Source of the DNA: Pseudomonadota bacterium
GTDB lineage: Bacteria > Pseudomonadota > Alphaproteobacteria > Rhodobacterales > Rhodobacteraceae
Assembly: GCA_020161655.1 (NCBI GenBank)
Contig: JAIUPC010000007.1
Location: 1-64,000 of the forward strand
Reading direction: 5' to 3'
DNA: 64,000 bases
In this document: positions 42,782 to 50,877 of the stretch, one piece after another
Position numbering within the stretch: the first letter of the stretch is position 1
Layout: every line of letters starts with the position of its first letter
The notes under the pieces: model-generated
Seen by the model: only the letters and a program-made list of their open reading frames with translations
The model's database searches: none
Told to the model about the DNA's origin: nothing
Made by a program: the position numbers and the translations under genes

Positions 42782-44841
42782 GCCAGCGCCGTCACCTCTC
42801 GCCGGAAGGGCAGCGCATCGCCGATATCGGGCATGTCCAGCTCGCGGGCATAGCGGTGCCCGGCATAGGTCGCCCAGGCGATCGGCCCCGGCGCATTGGC
42901 GTCACCGATGATCTTGACCGAGGCGATGCCGGCATCTGCCCAATCCGCCTCCCGCGCCCTGAGGTCGCGGTAAAGCGCATCGTCGGAGAGGCGCGAGGCC
43001 ACCATCGCCACCGCATCGCAAGCAATATGGCCGGGCGCGCCGGTATAGGCGCATTCCGTCGCCACCCCGTCCGCCCTGATCGCGGCAATCCCGGTGTTGA
43101 GGACGATCTTCACCCCCGCTGCCACCAAGCGTCGATGGATCGCCCCCTGCTCCAGCGTGTTCAGCGTCCAGTCCGAGACATAGGCCGAGGTGGTGACGAA
43201 GGTGACCTTGCACCCCGCCCCCGCCAGAAGCTCGGCGATGACCCCGCCCATGTAATAGTGATCGTCGTCGAAAAGCACGACCTCGCCCGAAGGCAACCGC
43301 CCCGCCATGATGTCATCGGGGGTAAAGACCGGCATGGCCTCGTCGTGCGGGACCGGCACCACATGCTGCCGCGCCACCCCGTCGGCCCGCCAATGCGCGC
43401 CAGTGGCGATGCAGACATGCTGAAAGCCGAAGTCGAGGATTTCGGCGGCGCTCAGGCGGCTCTCGAAATAGGTCTCCACATTCGGGCGCTGCGAAAGCTG
43501 GTAGGCGCGGTAATCCGCCACCCGCCCCCAGGCTGAAAGACCGGGGAGCTTCCGTTCCCGCGCCACCCGCCCGCCAAGCTCCCGCCCCGCCTCGGCCAGC
43601 GCCACATCGTAGCCGCGCAAGGACAGCGCCCGCGCCGCCTCAAGCCCCGCTGGCCCCGCGCCGACGACCAGCACATTGGCGCTCGTCCCCTTGGGGTTCA
43701 TCTTCTCCGGATGCCAACCCTTCCGCCATTCCTCCATGAAGGTCGGGTTCTGGGTGCAGCGGCTGATCGACTGGGTCATGTCGCCGGTGATGCAGATGTT
43801 GCAGCCGATGCATTCGCGGATGTCCTCCACCCGCCCCTCCTCGACCTTCTTCGGCAGGAACGGATCGGCAATGGAGGGCCGCGCGCAGCCGATGAAGTCG
43901 AGAACCCCCCGCCGCACCAGCCGCGCCATCACATCGGGCGAGGTGAAGCGCCCGACCCCCACCACTGGCTTCGAGGTAAGGTCGCGGATGCCGGTGACAA
44001 GGCCTTCCTGCGCCGCCTCATCCTTGAAGCGGCTCGGGCCGGAGCAATCCTCCCAGGTGCCCTGCGCCAGATCCCAGAGATCGGGCAGATCGCCGTTCAT
44101 CTCGATGAAGTCGCGCACCTCGGCATTGGAAAAGCCCAAGCTGCCGATGGTCTCGTCAAGGCTGACCCGAAGCGAGATCGCCATGGTATCGCCGACAGCA
44201 TCGCGCATGTCGGCAATGACCTCGTTCACGAAGCGCGAGCGGTTCTCAAGACTGCCGCCATATTCGTCCGTCCGCTGGTTGGTGGCACGGCTGAGGAAGT
44301 GCTGGAAGATGCCGAAGCCATGCGCGCCGTAAAGACAGATGAGGTCGAAGCCCGCCATCTTCGACCGTTTCGCGGCATTGACGAACCAGCGGCGGAGATT
44401 GCGGATATCGGTCTTGTCGAGTGCCCGGGCCTGCACCGGGTCATTGGTGAAGGTGCGGATCGGCCCGGCGCTGACCGCGAGGGGGACTTCCTTCGTATAG
44501 AAGTTCGGCCCGTTGATCCCGGAATAGGCCAGCTGGATGCCGGCGAGCGCGCCATGCGTCTTCATCGCCTCCGACATGCGGCGAAGCGCCGGAATATCGG
44601 CATCATCCCAAAGCCGAAGCTCGATGAAGGGCGTGATTTCCGAGGTGTGGTGCATCTCGGTCTGCTCGGTGAAGATCACGCCCCAGCCGCCCTCGGCCTT
44701 GATGCCGCGCATCGCCGCTGCCGCCGAAGGGTCGCGGTAGCCGCCGCCATTGCAATGCGGCACCTGGTAGAAGCGGTTCTTCGCGGTCAGGGGGCCGATC
44801 CTGACCTGATCGAACAGAATATCATATGCGGAATTACGCAT
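42778..44841 (-). CDS. Trimethylamine/dimethylamine dehydrogenase-family flavoenzyme (FMN, 4Fe-4S, ADP/FAD-type domain)
   Basis: The 687-aa protein has the three-domain plan of trimethylamine dehydrogenase: an old-yellow-enzyme barrel, cluster cysteines CIGCNIC plus CTQN (about 345-365), and a C-terminal nucleotide domain (VLVVGAGPAGLEAARAL). RFYQVPHC places C30 exactly where TMADH has its covalent 6-S-cysteinyl-FMN. YGAH retains the Tyr/His pair. Residue 60 is Gln where TMADH has Tyr60 of its cation-binding bowl, a change I recall for dimethylamine dehydrogenase. It likely N-demethylates a secondary or tertiary amine or betaine. It overlaps the M20 gene. Confidence 0.86.
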   Translation of the reverse strand: MRNSAYDILFDQVRIGPLTAKNRFYQVPHCNGGGYRDPSAAAAMRGIKAEGGWGVIFTEQTEMHHTSEITPFIELRLWDDADIPALRRMSEAMKTHGALAGIQLAYSGINGPNFYTKEVPLAVSAGPIRTFTNDPVQARALDKTDIRNLRRWFVNAAKRSKMAGFDLICLYGAHGFGIFQHFLSRATNQRTDEYGGSLENRSRFVNEVIADMRDAVGDTMAISLRVSLDETIGSLGFSNAEVRDFIEMNGDLPDLWDLAQGTWEDCSGPSRFKDEAAQEGLVTGIRDLTSKPVVGVGRFTSPDVMARLVRRGVLDFIGCARPSIADPFLPKKVEEGRVEDIRECIGCNICITGDMTQSISRCTQNPTFMEEWRKGWHPEKMNPKGTSANVLVVGAGPAGLEAARALSLRGYDVALAEAGRELGGRVARERKLPGLSAWGRVADYRAYQLSQRPNVETYFESRLSAAEILDFGFQHVCIATGAHWRADGVARQHVVPVPHDEAMPVFTPDDIMAGRLPSGEVVLFDDDHYYMGGVIAELLAGAGCKVTFVTTSAYVSDWTLNTLEQGAIHRRLVAAGVKIVLNTGIAAIRADGVATECAYTGAPGHIACDAVAMVASRLSDDALYRDLRAREADWADAGIASVKIIGDANAPGPIAWATYAGHRYARELDMPDIGDALPFRREVTALA

Positions 44842-44926
44842 GTCGTCTCCCGGTCTCGTCCTTGTCGCGGCGGCGACGTTCCGGCCTGCCGCGCTTCGTG
44901 TAAATCACCCTTTTCGGAAGCTTGGC

Positions 44927-44941
44927 TTAGGCCGCGCCTAA
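44927..44941 (-). promoter_or_regulatory. LysR-type box TTAG-N7-CTAA upstream of the TMADH-like gene
   Basis: TTAGGCCGCGCCTAA is a perfect 15-base inverted repeat containing T-N11-A, the usual LysR recognition pattern. Its near edge is 86 bases upstream of the flavoenzyme start codon, in the gap behind the LysR gene. Two more boxes of the same design lie at 45912 and 48559. Confidence 0.72.
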
Positions 44942-44949
44942 CTAAACGC

Positions 44950-45888
44950 TCAACCGTAGGGATCGACCCCCGGCGCCGCCCCCTGCCCCGGCGTGATCCG
45001 CGCCCGCGCATGATCGACGAAGGCGCGGATCGTGCAGGAATTGAGCGCCCCTTCCGAGACGAGCAGCCCGAGCCTCAGCGCCGGGCGCGGCACCTTCAGG
45101 GGCACGATCCTCAAGGGCAGCCCGTCGGGGGATCGGTCGGGCATCGGCCGGATGTTGGCCATCGAATAGCCGAACCCGTTGCCGACAAGCGCCCGCATCA
45201 CTGCAATATCCCGGGTCCGCTCGGCGATCTTCGGCGCGATCCGCGCCTCGGCGAAGAACGAAAGGAAGTAGTCCGCGCTCATCGGCAGATCGAGAAGCAC
45301 CATCGGCTCCTCGGCCAGATCCGCCACCACCAGGCTCTCGCGCCGCGCCAGGGGGTGCTTGTCGCTCAGGACGACGTAAGGCGGCAGGTCGATGAGCGGC
45401 AGGAAAGTGAGGTCGGCGGGGACGTCAAGATCATAGGCCATCGCCACATCGAAACGCGCCGCGCGAAGCCCGTCGAAAAGCTCGGACTGGTCGCGTTCGA
45501 ATTGGCGGAAGACCACCTCCGGCCAGGCCTCGACGAAACTCCGCCTGAGGCGCGGCAGCACGATCTGGGCGAAGGTGACAAGGCAGCCGACATTCAGCGG
45601 CCCGCGCACCTTGCCGGTGATGTCATTGGCGAGGTCATTGAGGCCCCGCGCCTCCGCCAGCACGCGGCGCGCGCTTTCGATGAAGCGGGCGCCGCCCTGG
45701 GTCAGCGAGAGGCCCTGCGCATGGCGGCGGATGAAAAGCTGCAACCCGAACTCCGCCTCAAGCTGGGCGATGGCGGCAGAGATGGAGGGGGAGGAGACGT
45801 TGACCTTCTCGGCGGCAAGCGCGATCGAGCCGCATTCACCCACGGCCACGAAGTACTCGAGCTGGCGCAGCGTTATGCGTAAGGCCAT
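44950..45888 (-). CDS. LysR-family transcriptional regulator
   Basis: The 312-aa protein has the N-terminal winged helix (LRQLEYFVAVGECGSIALAAEKVNVSSPSISAAIAQLE, in parts residues 7-45) and a periplasmic-binding-protein-like effector domain (GPLNVGCLVTFAQIVLP and onward). It resembles the CbbR/HdfR-like half of the family. It sits inside its presumed regulon, with a box overlapping its own promoter region, so autoregulation is likely. Confidence 0.93.
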   Translation of the reverse strand: MALRITLRQLEYFVAVGECGSIALAAEKVNVSSPSISAAIAQLEAEFGLQLFIRRHAQGLSLTQGGARFIESARRVLAEARGLNDLANDITGKVRGPLNVGCLVTFAQIVLPRLRRSFVEAWPEVVFRQFERDQSELFDGLRAARFDVAMAYDLDVPADLTFLPLIDLPPYVVLSDKHPLARRESLVVADLAEEPMVLLDLPMSADYFLSFFAEARIAPKIAERTRDIAVMRALVGNGFGYSMANIRPMPDRSPDGLPLRIVPLKVPRPALRLGLLVSEGALNSCTIRAFVDHARARITPGQGAAPGVDPYG

Positions 45889-45911
45889 CTCTCACCAGAA
45901 AACGCGCGACG

Positions 45912-45926
45912 TTAGGACCTTCCTAA
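45912..45926 (-). promoter_or_regulatory. LysR-type box TTAG-N7-CTAA upstream of the LysR gene
   Basis: TTAGGACCTTCCTAA carries TTAG and CTAA seven bases apart, with T-N11-A. It begins 24 bases upstream of the LysR start codon, where a bound regulator would block or overlap its own promoter, the classic arrangement for negative autoregulation. Confidence 0.68.
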
Positions 45927-45980
45927 GCTGCCTGCCTCGCGGCGCGACGTCAAGCCCGAACGCCACGGCACCTCAAGCCG

Positions 45981-46658
45981 TCACTCGTCGCCCGGCACCC
46001 CGTAGGAGGGCGCGGCGACGGGATTGAGGGCCCGTGTGACATAGGCGTCCGCCTGCGGCGCATAGACCTCCCAGGCCTTGGCGATGGCCTCGATCGGACA
46101 GCCTTCCTCGATCCAGTCGCAGCGCAGCTCCGCATAGGGCCAGGATGCGCGGTCGACGATCAGCATCCCCGCCGAATGCACAGGACCCGCCTCGCCTCCC
46201 GCCGCGACGGCGGCCCCCATCGCCGCAACCAGCCGGTCGCCAAGCGGCCCCGAGGCCGCCTCGAAAGCCGCCACCATCGCGCCCGGCACAGAGTCATTTG
46301 CCAGAAGATTGCCCCCCGCCGCACAGTCCCGCCCGGCGGCGGAAGTCCAGATGCCCAGGGCCTTCGCACCGGAATGGATCGCCGGCGGCCCTTCCGCACC
46401 GATGGCCAGCAATTGCCGGTAATCCGGGAAACCATCGGCCTCCCGCGCCGCCGCCACAGCGCCCGCTGCCGACAATCCCGCCGCCATCGCTTCCAGCATC
46501 ACCGGCCCGAGCGCGGGATTGGTCACGTTCTGCGTCGCCGCCGCCCCGACACCCGCCCGCGCAAATGCGCAGCGCGCGGCCACCGCAGGCGAAGACGAGG
46601 AAATCGCCATGCCGAACTGCCCCGTCGCCTCACACCGCGCCACGATGGAAAAGGTCAT
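45981..46658 (-). CDS. DUF1028 family protein
   Basis: The 225-aa protein begins MTFSIVARCEATGQFGMAIS, with SSSPAVAARCAFARAGVGAAATQN and GGNLLAND, all standard for DUF1028. The family has an Ntn-hydrolase-like fold and an unproven, probably hydrolytic role; it often occurs in amino-acid or amine catabolic clusters. It follows RidA by 76 bases that hold a repeat element. Confidence 0.85.
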   Translation of the reverse strand: MTFSIVARCEATGQFGMAISSSSPAVAARCAFARAGVGAAATQNVTNPALGPVMLEAMAAGLSAAGAVAAAREADGFPDYRQLLAIGAEGPPAIHSGAKALGIWTSAAGRDCAAGGNLLANDSVPGAMVAAFEAASGPLGDRLVAAMGAAVAAGGEAGPVHSAGMLIVDRASWPYAELRCDWIEEGCPIEAIAKAWEVYAPQADAYVTRALNPVAAPSYGVPGDE

Positions 46659-46729
46659 GCCCGCCCCCTGCTTCTTCGTTGTTCAAATACCCCACGGGGG
46701 TCCGGGGGTGTGAAACCCCCGGCCATTCC
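46659..46729 (-). repeat. Intergenic repeat, GC-rich stem plus CCCCCGTGGGGTATTT tail (copy 2)
   Basis: On the minus strand the RidA-DUF1028 gap reads GGCCGGGGGTTTCACACCCCCGG, here given in part, then ACCCCCGTGGGGTATTTG, then CAACGAAGAAGCAGGG immediately before the ATG of the DUF1028 gene. The order and tail match the glpX-recJ gap at 27781-27858. The stem is a good hairpin. Confidence 0.6.
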
Positions 46730-46734
46730 GCAGG

Positions 46735-47148
46735 TCAGTCCGGGATCACCGCCGTCGCGTCGATCTCCACCAGCCACGAAGGCCGGGCGAGCGCCACCAC
46801 CACGATCCCGGTGGAGACGGGGTGCACGTCCTTGATGTATTCGCCCATGGTCCGGTAGACCGCCTCGCGGTGGCGCACATCGGTCAGGTAGACGACGACC
46901 TTGCAGAGATGCTCCATCCTGCCGCCCGATTCCCCGATCAGCTGGCGGATGTTCTGCATCACCTTGTGGGTCTGCTCGACCGGATCATGGCTGCCGATGT
47001 CCTTCGCGGTATCGAGATCCTGCGGGCACTGGCCGCGCAGGAAGATCGTGGTGCCGCGCGCCACAACGGCCTGGCAGAGGTCGTTGTCGAGCTTCTGCTC
47101 GGGGTAGGTGTCCTTGGTGTTGAACTTGCGAATGCGGGTATGTGCCAC
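46735..47148 (-). CDS. RidA/YjgF/UK114-family protein
   Basis: The 137-aa protein has GTTIFLRGQCPQDLDTAKDIG, ADPVEQTHKVMQNIRQLI-like spacing (here DPVEQTHKVMQNIRQL) and VEIDATAVIP with the family's conserved C-terminal strand. RidA homologues hydrolyse reactive enamines/imines or related intermediates from amine oxidations. Between a flavin monooxygenase and a DUF1028 gene, it probably clears an imine made by the pathway. Confidence 0.88.
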   Translation of the reverse strand: MAHTRIRKFNTKDTYPEQKLDNDLCQAVVARGTTIFLRGQCPQDLDTAKDIGSHDPVEQTHKVMQNIRQLIGESGGRMEHLCKVVVYLTDVRHREAVYRTMGEYIKDVHPVSTGIVVVALARPSWLVEIDATAVIPD

Positions 47149-47190
47149 GATGGCCCCTCTTGAATGTCGGTTGAAGATTTTAGGGCGGCG

Positions 47191-48474
47191 TCAGACCGGG
47201 GCGCGATAGGCCCGGTAGCCGCGCTGGATCGCGATCTGGTCGGCGATGTAGCGCGCATCATGCCAGACGCCCCAGATGAAGCTCGACCCGCGCCGCGACA
47301 GCCACGGCAGGCCAAGGAAATAGACCCCCGGTTCAGTGGAAACGCCGCGCTGGTGCTTTGGCTTTCCCGCCGCGTCGAAGGCATCGACCTTCAGCCAGCC
47401 GTAGTCAAGCGCATAGCCCGTCGCCCAGATGATCGAGGTGACGCCAGCCTTGGCGAGGTTCAGTTCGGCAATGGGGGTCTTCACGCAATCCGGCTCGGGC
47501 CGGACCATGCGCGCCGAAGGCTCCTCGGGCAGGTCAAGACCGTTCCGCGCCACATAGGCATCGGCCTCGTCCAGCACGGCGAGGTAATCGGCGTCGCCCG
47601 CCTCGATGTTCCGGCGGAGATCCGGGGCAAAGCGCAGCACGCCCTCCGCAAAGCTCTCGGTGCGGCCCACGAGCGTCAGGCCTTCGGCGGCAAGCCGGCG
47701 GAAATCGATGGTCTGGCCGCCGTAAGCGCCGCTGACGGCAATCGTCACATGCTCGGTTCCCGGCGCGGGCGCGCCCACGTCCCATTTGCCAAGGACGCCC
47801 AGCCACCAGACGAAATCGCGGCCCCGGTAGGCGCGCGGCGGGCGGCCATGCGGGCCGACCGACAAATAGACCTTGCGGCCGGCGCGCTGCAGCTCATCCG
47901 CGATCTGCACGCCGGACGACCCGGCGCCCACCACCAGCACCGCACCCTCGGGCAACTGGCCGGGGTTGCGGTAGCTGTTCGAGTGGATCTGCATCACGCC
48001 CGCATCCGCCGGCACGAAGGCCGGCATCACCGGACGCTGGAACGGGCCGGTGGCGGCAACGACCGCCTTCGCCGCGATCTCGCCTTCCGAGGTCTTGACG
48101 CGGAAGCCGGGCTTGCCCTCGTTGCGCCGCACCTCGGTCACCTCGACCCCGCAGCGGACCGGGGCGCCGAATTTCCTGGCATAGGCGACGAAGTAATCAG
48201 CGACCCTCTCCTTGCCGGGAAAGGCTTCCGGGTCGGTGTCGTCGAACTCAAGCCCCGGAAAACGGTCATGCCAGGCCGGACCATTTGCCACGAGCGAATC
48301 CCAGCGTTCGGAGCGCCAGCGCTCGGCAATGCGGCTGCGTTCCAGCACCAGATGCGGGATGCCCCCCGCCGTCAGATGCTCGCTCATCGCGATTCCGGCC
48401 TGCCCGGCACCGATCACCAGCACATCAACCTCTTCGGCAGGCTTTCCAGCCCCCGTCGCATTTGTCGGGTTCAT
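47191..48474 (-). CDS. Flavin-containing monooxygenase (CzcO-like flavoprotein)
   Basis: The 427-aa protein has two Rossmann motifs: DVLVIGAGQAGIAMSEHL for FAD near residues 17-34, and VLVVGAGSSGVQIADEL for NADPH. The FAD-linked strand VVAATGPFQRPVMP is also present. Started at 48474, nine bases after GGAG; the longer frame adds a cysteine-rich non-family stretch. Members oxygenate N or S atoms or ketones. It heads the FMO-RidA-DUF1028 unit and has a LysR box 85 bases upstream. Confidence 0.87.
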   Translation of the reverse strand: MNPTNATGAGKPAEEVDVLVIGAGQAGIAMSEHLTAGGIPHLVLERSRIAERWRSERWDSLVANGPAWHDRFPGLEFDDTDPEAFPGKERVADYFVAYARKFGAPVRCGVEVTEVRRNEGKPGFRVKTSEGEIAAKAVVAATGPFQRPVMPAFVPADAGVMQIHSNSYRNPGQLPEGAVLVVGAGSSGVQIADELQRAGRKVYLSVGPHGRPPRAYRGRDFVWWLGVLGKWDVGAPAPGTEHVTIAVSGAYGGQTIDFRRLAAEGLTLVGRTESFAEGVLRFAPDLRRNIEAGDADYLAVLDEADAYVARNGLDLPEEPSARMVRPEPDCVKTPIAELNLAKAGVTSIIWATGYALDYGWLKVDAFDAAGKPKHQRGVSTEPGVYFLGLPWLSRRGSSFIWGVWHDARYIADQIAIQRGYRAYRAPV

Positions 48475-48558
48475 CGTGGCGTCTCCGGTCCTGAATGTTC
48501 GCGGGCACAGGATACAGAGCGCGATCTTCGGAAAAAGCAAAACCTTCGTCATCACCGA

Positions 48559-48573
48559 TTAGTCAAAACCTAA
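48559..48573 (-). promoter_or_regulatory. LysR-type box TTAG-N7-CTAA upstream of the flavin monooxygenase gene
   Basis: TTAGTCAAAACCTAA, extended to GATTAG...CTAATC, carries the same TTAG-N7-CTAA pattern with T-N11-A. Its near edge is 85 bases upstream of the monooxygenase start, almost exactly the spacing seen before the TMADH-like gene. Confidence 0.72.
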
Positions 48574-48582
48574 TCTGGTACC

Positions 48583-49083
48583 TCAGTCGTGCCGCTTCAT
48601 CCGCATCGTCTCGATCCGCCCCGCAAGTGCGGCCCGCGCCTCCGGCCCCATCGCGTCGAGCCGGTCGAGAAGGAGGCCGCGCCCGAGTTGCAGCCGGCCT
48701 TCGATCCGCGCGACCTGGCTCGCCATCACTGCCTCGACCGCAGCGCGGTCATAGGGTTCGGCACGGATCGCGGCGGCAAGTGCCGCGACATCGGCCCGCG
48801 CCTCCTCCCTGCCCTTGCGGAAATCGGGCGCCGCCTTGAAGAATGCCTCGCGCAGCGCCTTGCGGTCTTCCGGCGACAAGGCCTCGGTATAGGGACCGAA
48901 GCCGACATCGCGGACCCTTCGCGGATCGTCGCGGCCACCGTGGGCCAGCATCGCGCCCCCCATCACCCCGAAGATCATCAGGTTGAGCGTCAGGGAAAGG
49001 ATCAGCGCGATCTTCATGCCGCGTCCCGCCGTCGGCGCCGCGACCCCGGCTTCGGTCTTCATCGGTTCATCCATTCCCGTCAC
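48583..49083 (-). CDS. Periplasmic heavy-metal sensor family protein (Spy/CpxP-like)
   Basis: The 166-aa protein has one N-terminal membrane anchor (MKIALILSLTLNLMIFGVMG) and a helical periplasmic part with LSPEDRKALREAFFKAAPDFRKGREEARADVAALAAAIRAEP, read in parts, typical of the CpxP/Spy-like sensor family. It overlaps the preceding anti-sigma-like gene, so it is coupled to the ECF sigma factor. It probably senses periplasmic stress or metal. Confidence 0.8.
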   Translation of the reverse strand: MTGMDEPMKTEAGVAAPTAGRGMKIALILSLTLNLMIFGVMGGAMLAHGGRDDPRRVRDVGFGPYTEALSPEDRKALREAFFKAAPDFRKGREEARADVAALAAAIRAEPYDRAAVEAVMASQVARIEGRLQLGRGLLLDRLDAMGPEARAALAGRIETMRMKRHD

Positions 49084-49454
49084 TCCTCAGCCGAGGCTGT
49101 CATGAAGCTCTCCGTCCCCGGCATCAGTTCGACTGACAGCGGCGGCGTGATGAGTCCGCTAGCCTCCAATGGGTCCGCCAGTCCGGCAAAGCCGATCCAG
49201 ACCCCCGCCGCCGTCGCCGTGGCGAGGCCGCCAAGCCCGGCCCAGCCGCCGATGGAGGCAATCGCCGCAGCAAGGCGGCTGGGCCGTGCCGCCGGGCGCA
49301 GGACGGCAACCTCGGCAGGCCGCACCATCTCGGCCTCGGCATCGGCCAGAACCCGCGCCATCAGCGCGTCGGACGGCGCCGGCGCGCGGTCACGCCCGGC
49401 GGCAAAGAAGGCCTCAAGCCCCCTGTCGTTCGGATCATCCTCAGCCATCTTCAA
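49080..49454 (-). CDS. Small membrane protein, probable anti-sigma factor
   Basis: The 124-aa protein has an acidic cytosolic start (AEDDPNDRGLEAFFAAGRDRAP), one membrane segment (about residues 66-90, GGWAGLGGLATATAAGVWIG) and a short periplasmic tail. An ATG at 49448 is an alternative start. Its place directly after the ECF gene, with overlapping coordinates, is the standard position for an anti-sigma factor. No zinc motif is visible. Confidence 0.62.
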   Translation of the reverse strand: MKMAEDDPNDRGLEAFFAAGRDRAPAPSDALMARVLADAEAEMVRPAEVAVLRPAARPSRLAAAIASIGGWAGLGGLATATAAGVWIGFAGLADPLEASGLITPPLSVELMPGTESFMTASAEE

Positions 49455-50025
49455 ACCCCAGTTCGTCCCGTCGCCCCGACAGTGCCACTGCCAGCCCGCG
49501 CTTCCCCCTTGCGACGAGGCTTTCGACCGCCTCGACGCCCACCTCCATCACCTCGGCGATCTCGGGGTTCGCCAACCCTTCGAGATGCCTGAGGATCACC
49601 GCCTGCCGCTGCCGTTCCGGCAAGGCCGCCAGCGCCTGCTCCAAGGCCGCCGCGCGGTCCGCCGCGATCATCCGCGCCGCCACGCCGGGGTCGCCGTCCT
49701 CCGGCTCGGGTGCGGCATCGAGCGGCACCGTGCGCCGCCGCCTCAGCCGGTCGGTGCAAAGGTTCGCGACCACGCGGTAAAGCCATGTCGTCACCTTCGC
49801 CTGCCCCGGCTGCCAGCCCGGCGCCATGCGCCAGAGCCTCAGCATCGCCTCCTGCGCAACATCCTCGGCCTCGGCGGCATCGGCCAGCATCCGCTGCGCC
49901 ACCCGCAGGGCCACCGGCGTGAACCGAAGGGTCAGGCGGCGCGCGGCGACAGGGTCCCCCCTGGCGTAGAGCGCCAGCAGGTCATCGTCGGACCACCCGT
50001 CCCTTTCGTCCAAGGCCATCTGCAT
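49441..50025 (-). CDS. RNA polymerase ECF sigma factor
   Basis: The 194-aa protein has region 2 (RRLTLRFTPVALRVAQRMLADAAEAEDVAQEAMLRLW, in parts, with AEDVAQEAMLRLWR typical) and region 4 (LEQALAALPERQRQAVILRHLEGLANPEIAEVMEVGVEAVESLVARGKR, in parts). No extra C-terminal domain. It overlaps the anti-sigma-like gene by 14 bases and follows an EF-hand protein gene. This set is common in Rhodobacteraceae-type genomes. Confidence 0.93.
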   Translation of the reverse strand: MQMALDERDGWSDDDLLALYARGDPVAARRLTLRFTPVALRVAQRMLADAAEAEDVAQEAMLRLWRMAPGWQPGQAKVTTWLYRVVANLCTDRLRRRRTVPLDAAPEPEDGDPGVAARMIAADRAAALEQALAALPERQRQAVILRHLEGLANPEIAEVMEVGVEAVESLVARGKRGLAVALSGRRDELGFEDG

Positions 50026-50127
50026 CCTGTCCCAAGGCCTAGACCGAAGGCCGCCGTCCTGAAAGCTCTATCTTTGCCGCGAAACGGGGGCGGCCCCATG
50101 CCGCCCCCCGCACTCGTCAACGCAACC

Positions 50128-50727
50128 TCAGTCGTCGTCGCCCTGCATGAACCAGCCCTTGCCGTTATGGCCCTTGCGGTGGTCATCGCCCCGGCCATCG
50201 CCCCGGCGGCCCATCCGCTCCCGCATCATCTCACGCGCCTTGGCGATCTCCTCCTCGCTCACCGCACCGTCGCCATCGGCATCGAGCCGGTCGAACATGC
50301 GCATCGGCATCGGCGGGGCGATCAGTTCCTCGGCGCTGAGCTTGCCGTCGCCATTGGCGTCCTGCGCCGTGACACGGGCCTTGGCGCGCTCGTCGATCCG
50401 CGCGGCCATCTCGGCCTTCATGTGGGCCGCAAGCTCCTCGGTCGAGATCAGCCCGTCGCCATCGGCATCGGTGCCGGCCAGCCGCGACTGGCGGTAGGCC
50501 ATCAGCTCTTCCTTCGTGACCTTGCCGTCCTTGTCGGCATCGGCCGTGACGAAGTCGAACATCGGGCCGCGCCCGGGCATGCCGTCCATGTCCATGCCGG
50601 GCGCCTCATCGGCGGGCGCTTCCGCCGGGGGCGTCTCGGTCGCGCCTTCAGTCTGGGCGATCACCGGCGCGACGAGGCCCGCGCCAAGAAGCACAACCGC
50701 CGCTGCCAGATAGATTTTCGTAGCCAT
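50128..50727 (-). CDS. Secreted EF-hand calcium-binding protein
   Basis: The 199-aa precursor has a signal peptide (MATKIYLAAAVVLLGAGLVAP, cut near VIAQ). Four EF-hand loops follow: DADKDGKVTKEE, DADGDGLISTEE, DANGDGKLSAEE and DADGDGAVSEEE, then a basic, glycine- and histidine-rich tail (RGDGRGDDHRKGHNGKG). It is expected in the periplasm as a calcium sensor or buffer. The ECF gene lies 102 bases downstream. Confidence 0.88.
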   Translation of the reverse strand: MATKIYLAAAVVLLGAGLVAPVIAQTEGATETPPAEAPADEAPGMDMDGMPGRGPMFDFVTADADKDGKVTKEELMAYRQSRLAGTDADGDGLISTEELAAHMKAEMAARIDERAKARVTAQDANGDGKLSAEELIAPPMPMRMFDRLDADGDGAVSEEEIAKAREMMRERMGRRGDGRGDDHRKGHNGKGWFMQGDDD

Positions 50728-50877
50728 CGTTCTTGTCCTTTCGCATCATTCCGTGACGGTCATTGCCGTCCGATATGCGTCAAACGCGGCAGCTGCGGGA
50801 TTCCGTCGCAGAAGTTGCAGGGGGCATTTTCCAGCGCAACCCGAGATGTTACATGCGAGTGGAACAGGAGATACGCG

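Noticed and set aside
43711..45882. A 723-codon plus-strand frame
   Set aside because: Opposite the TMADH-like and LysR genes, with no family motif. It is a shadow of GC-rich codon use.
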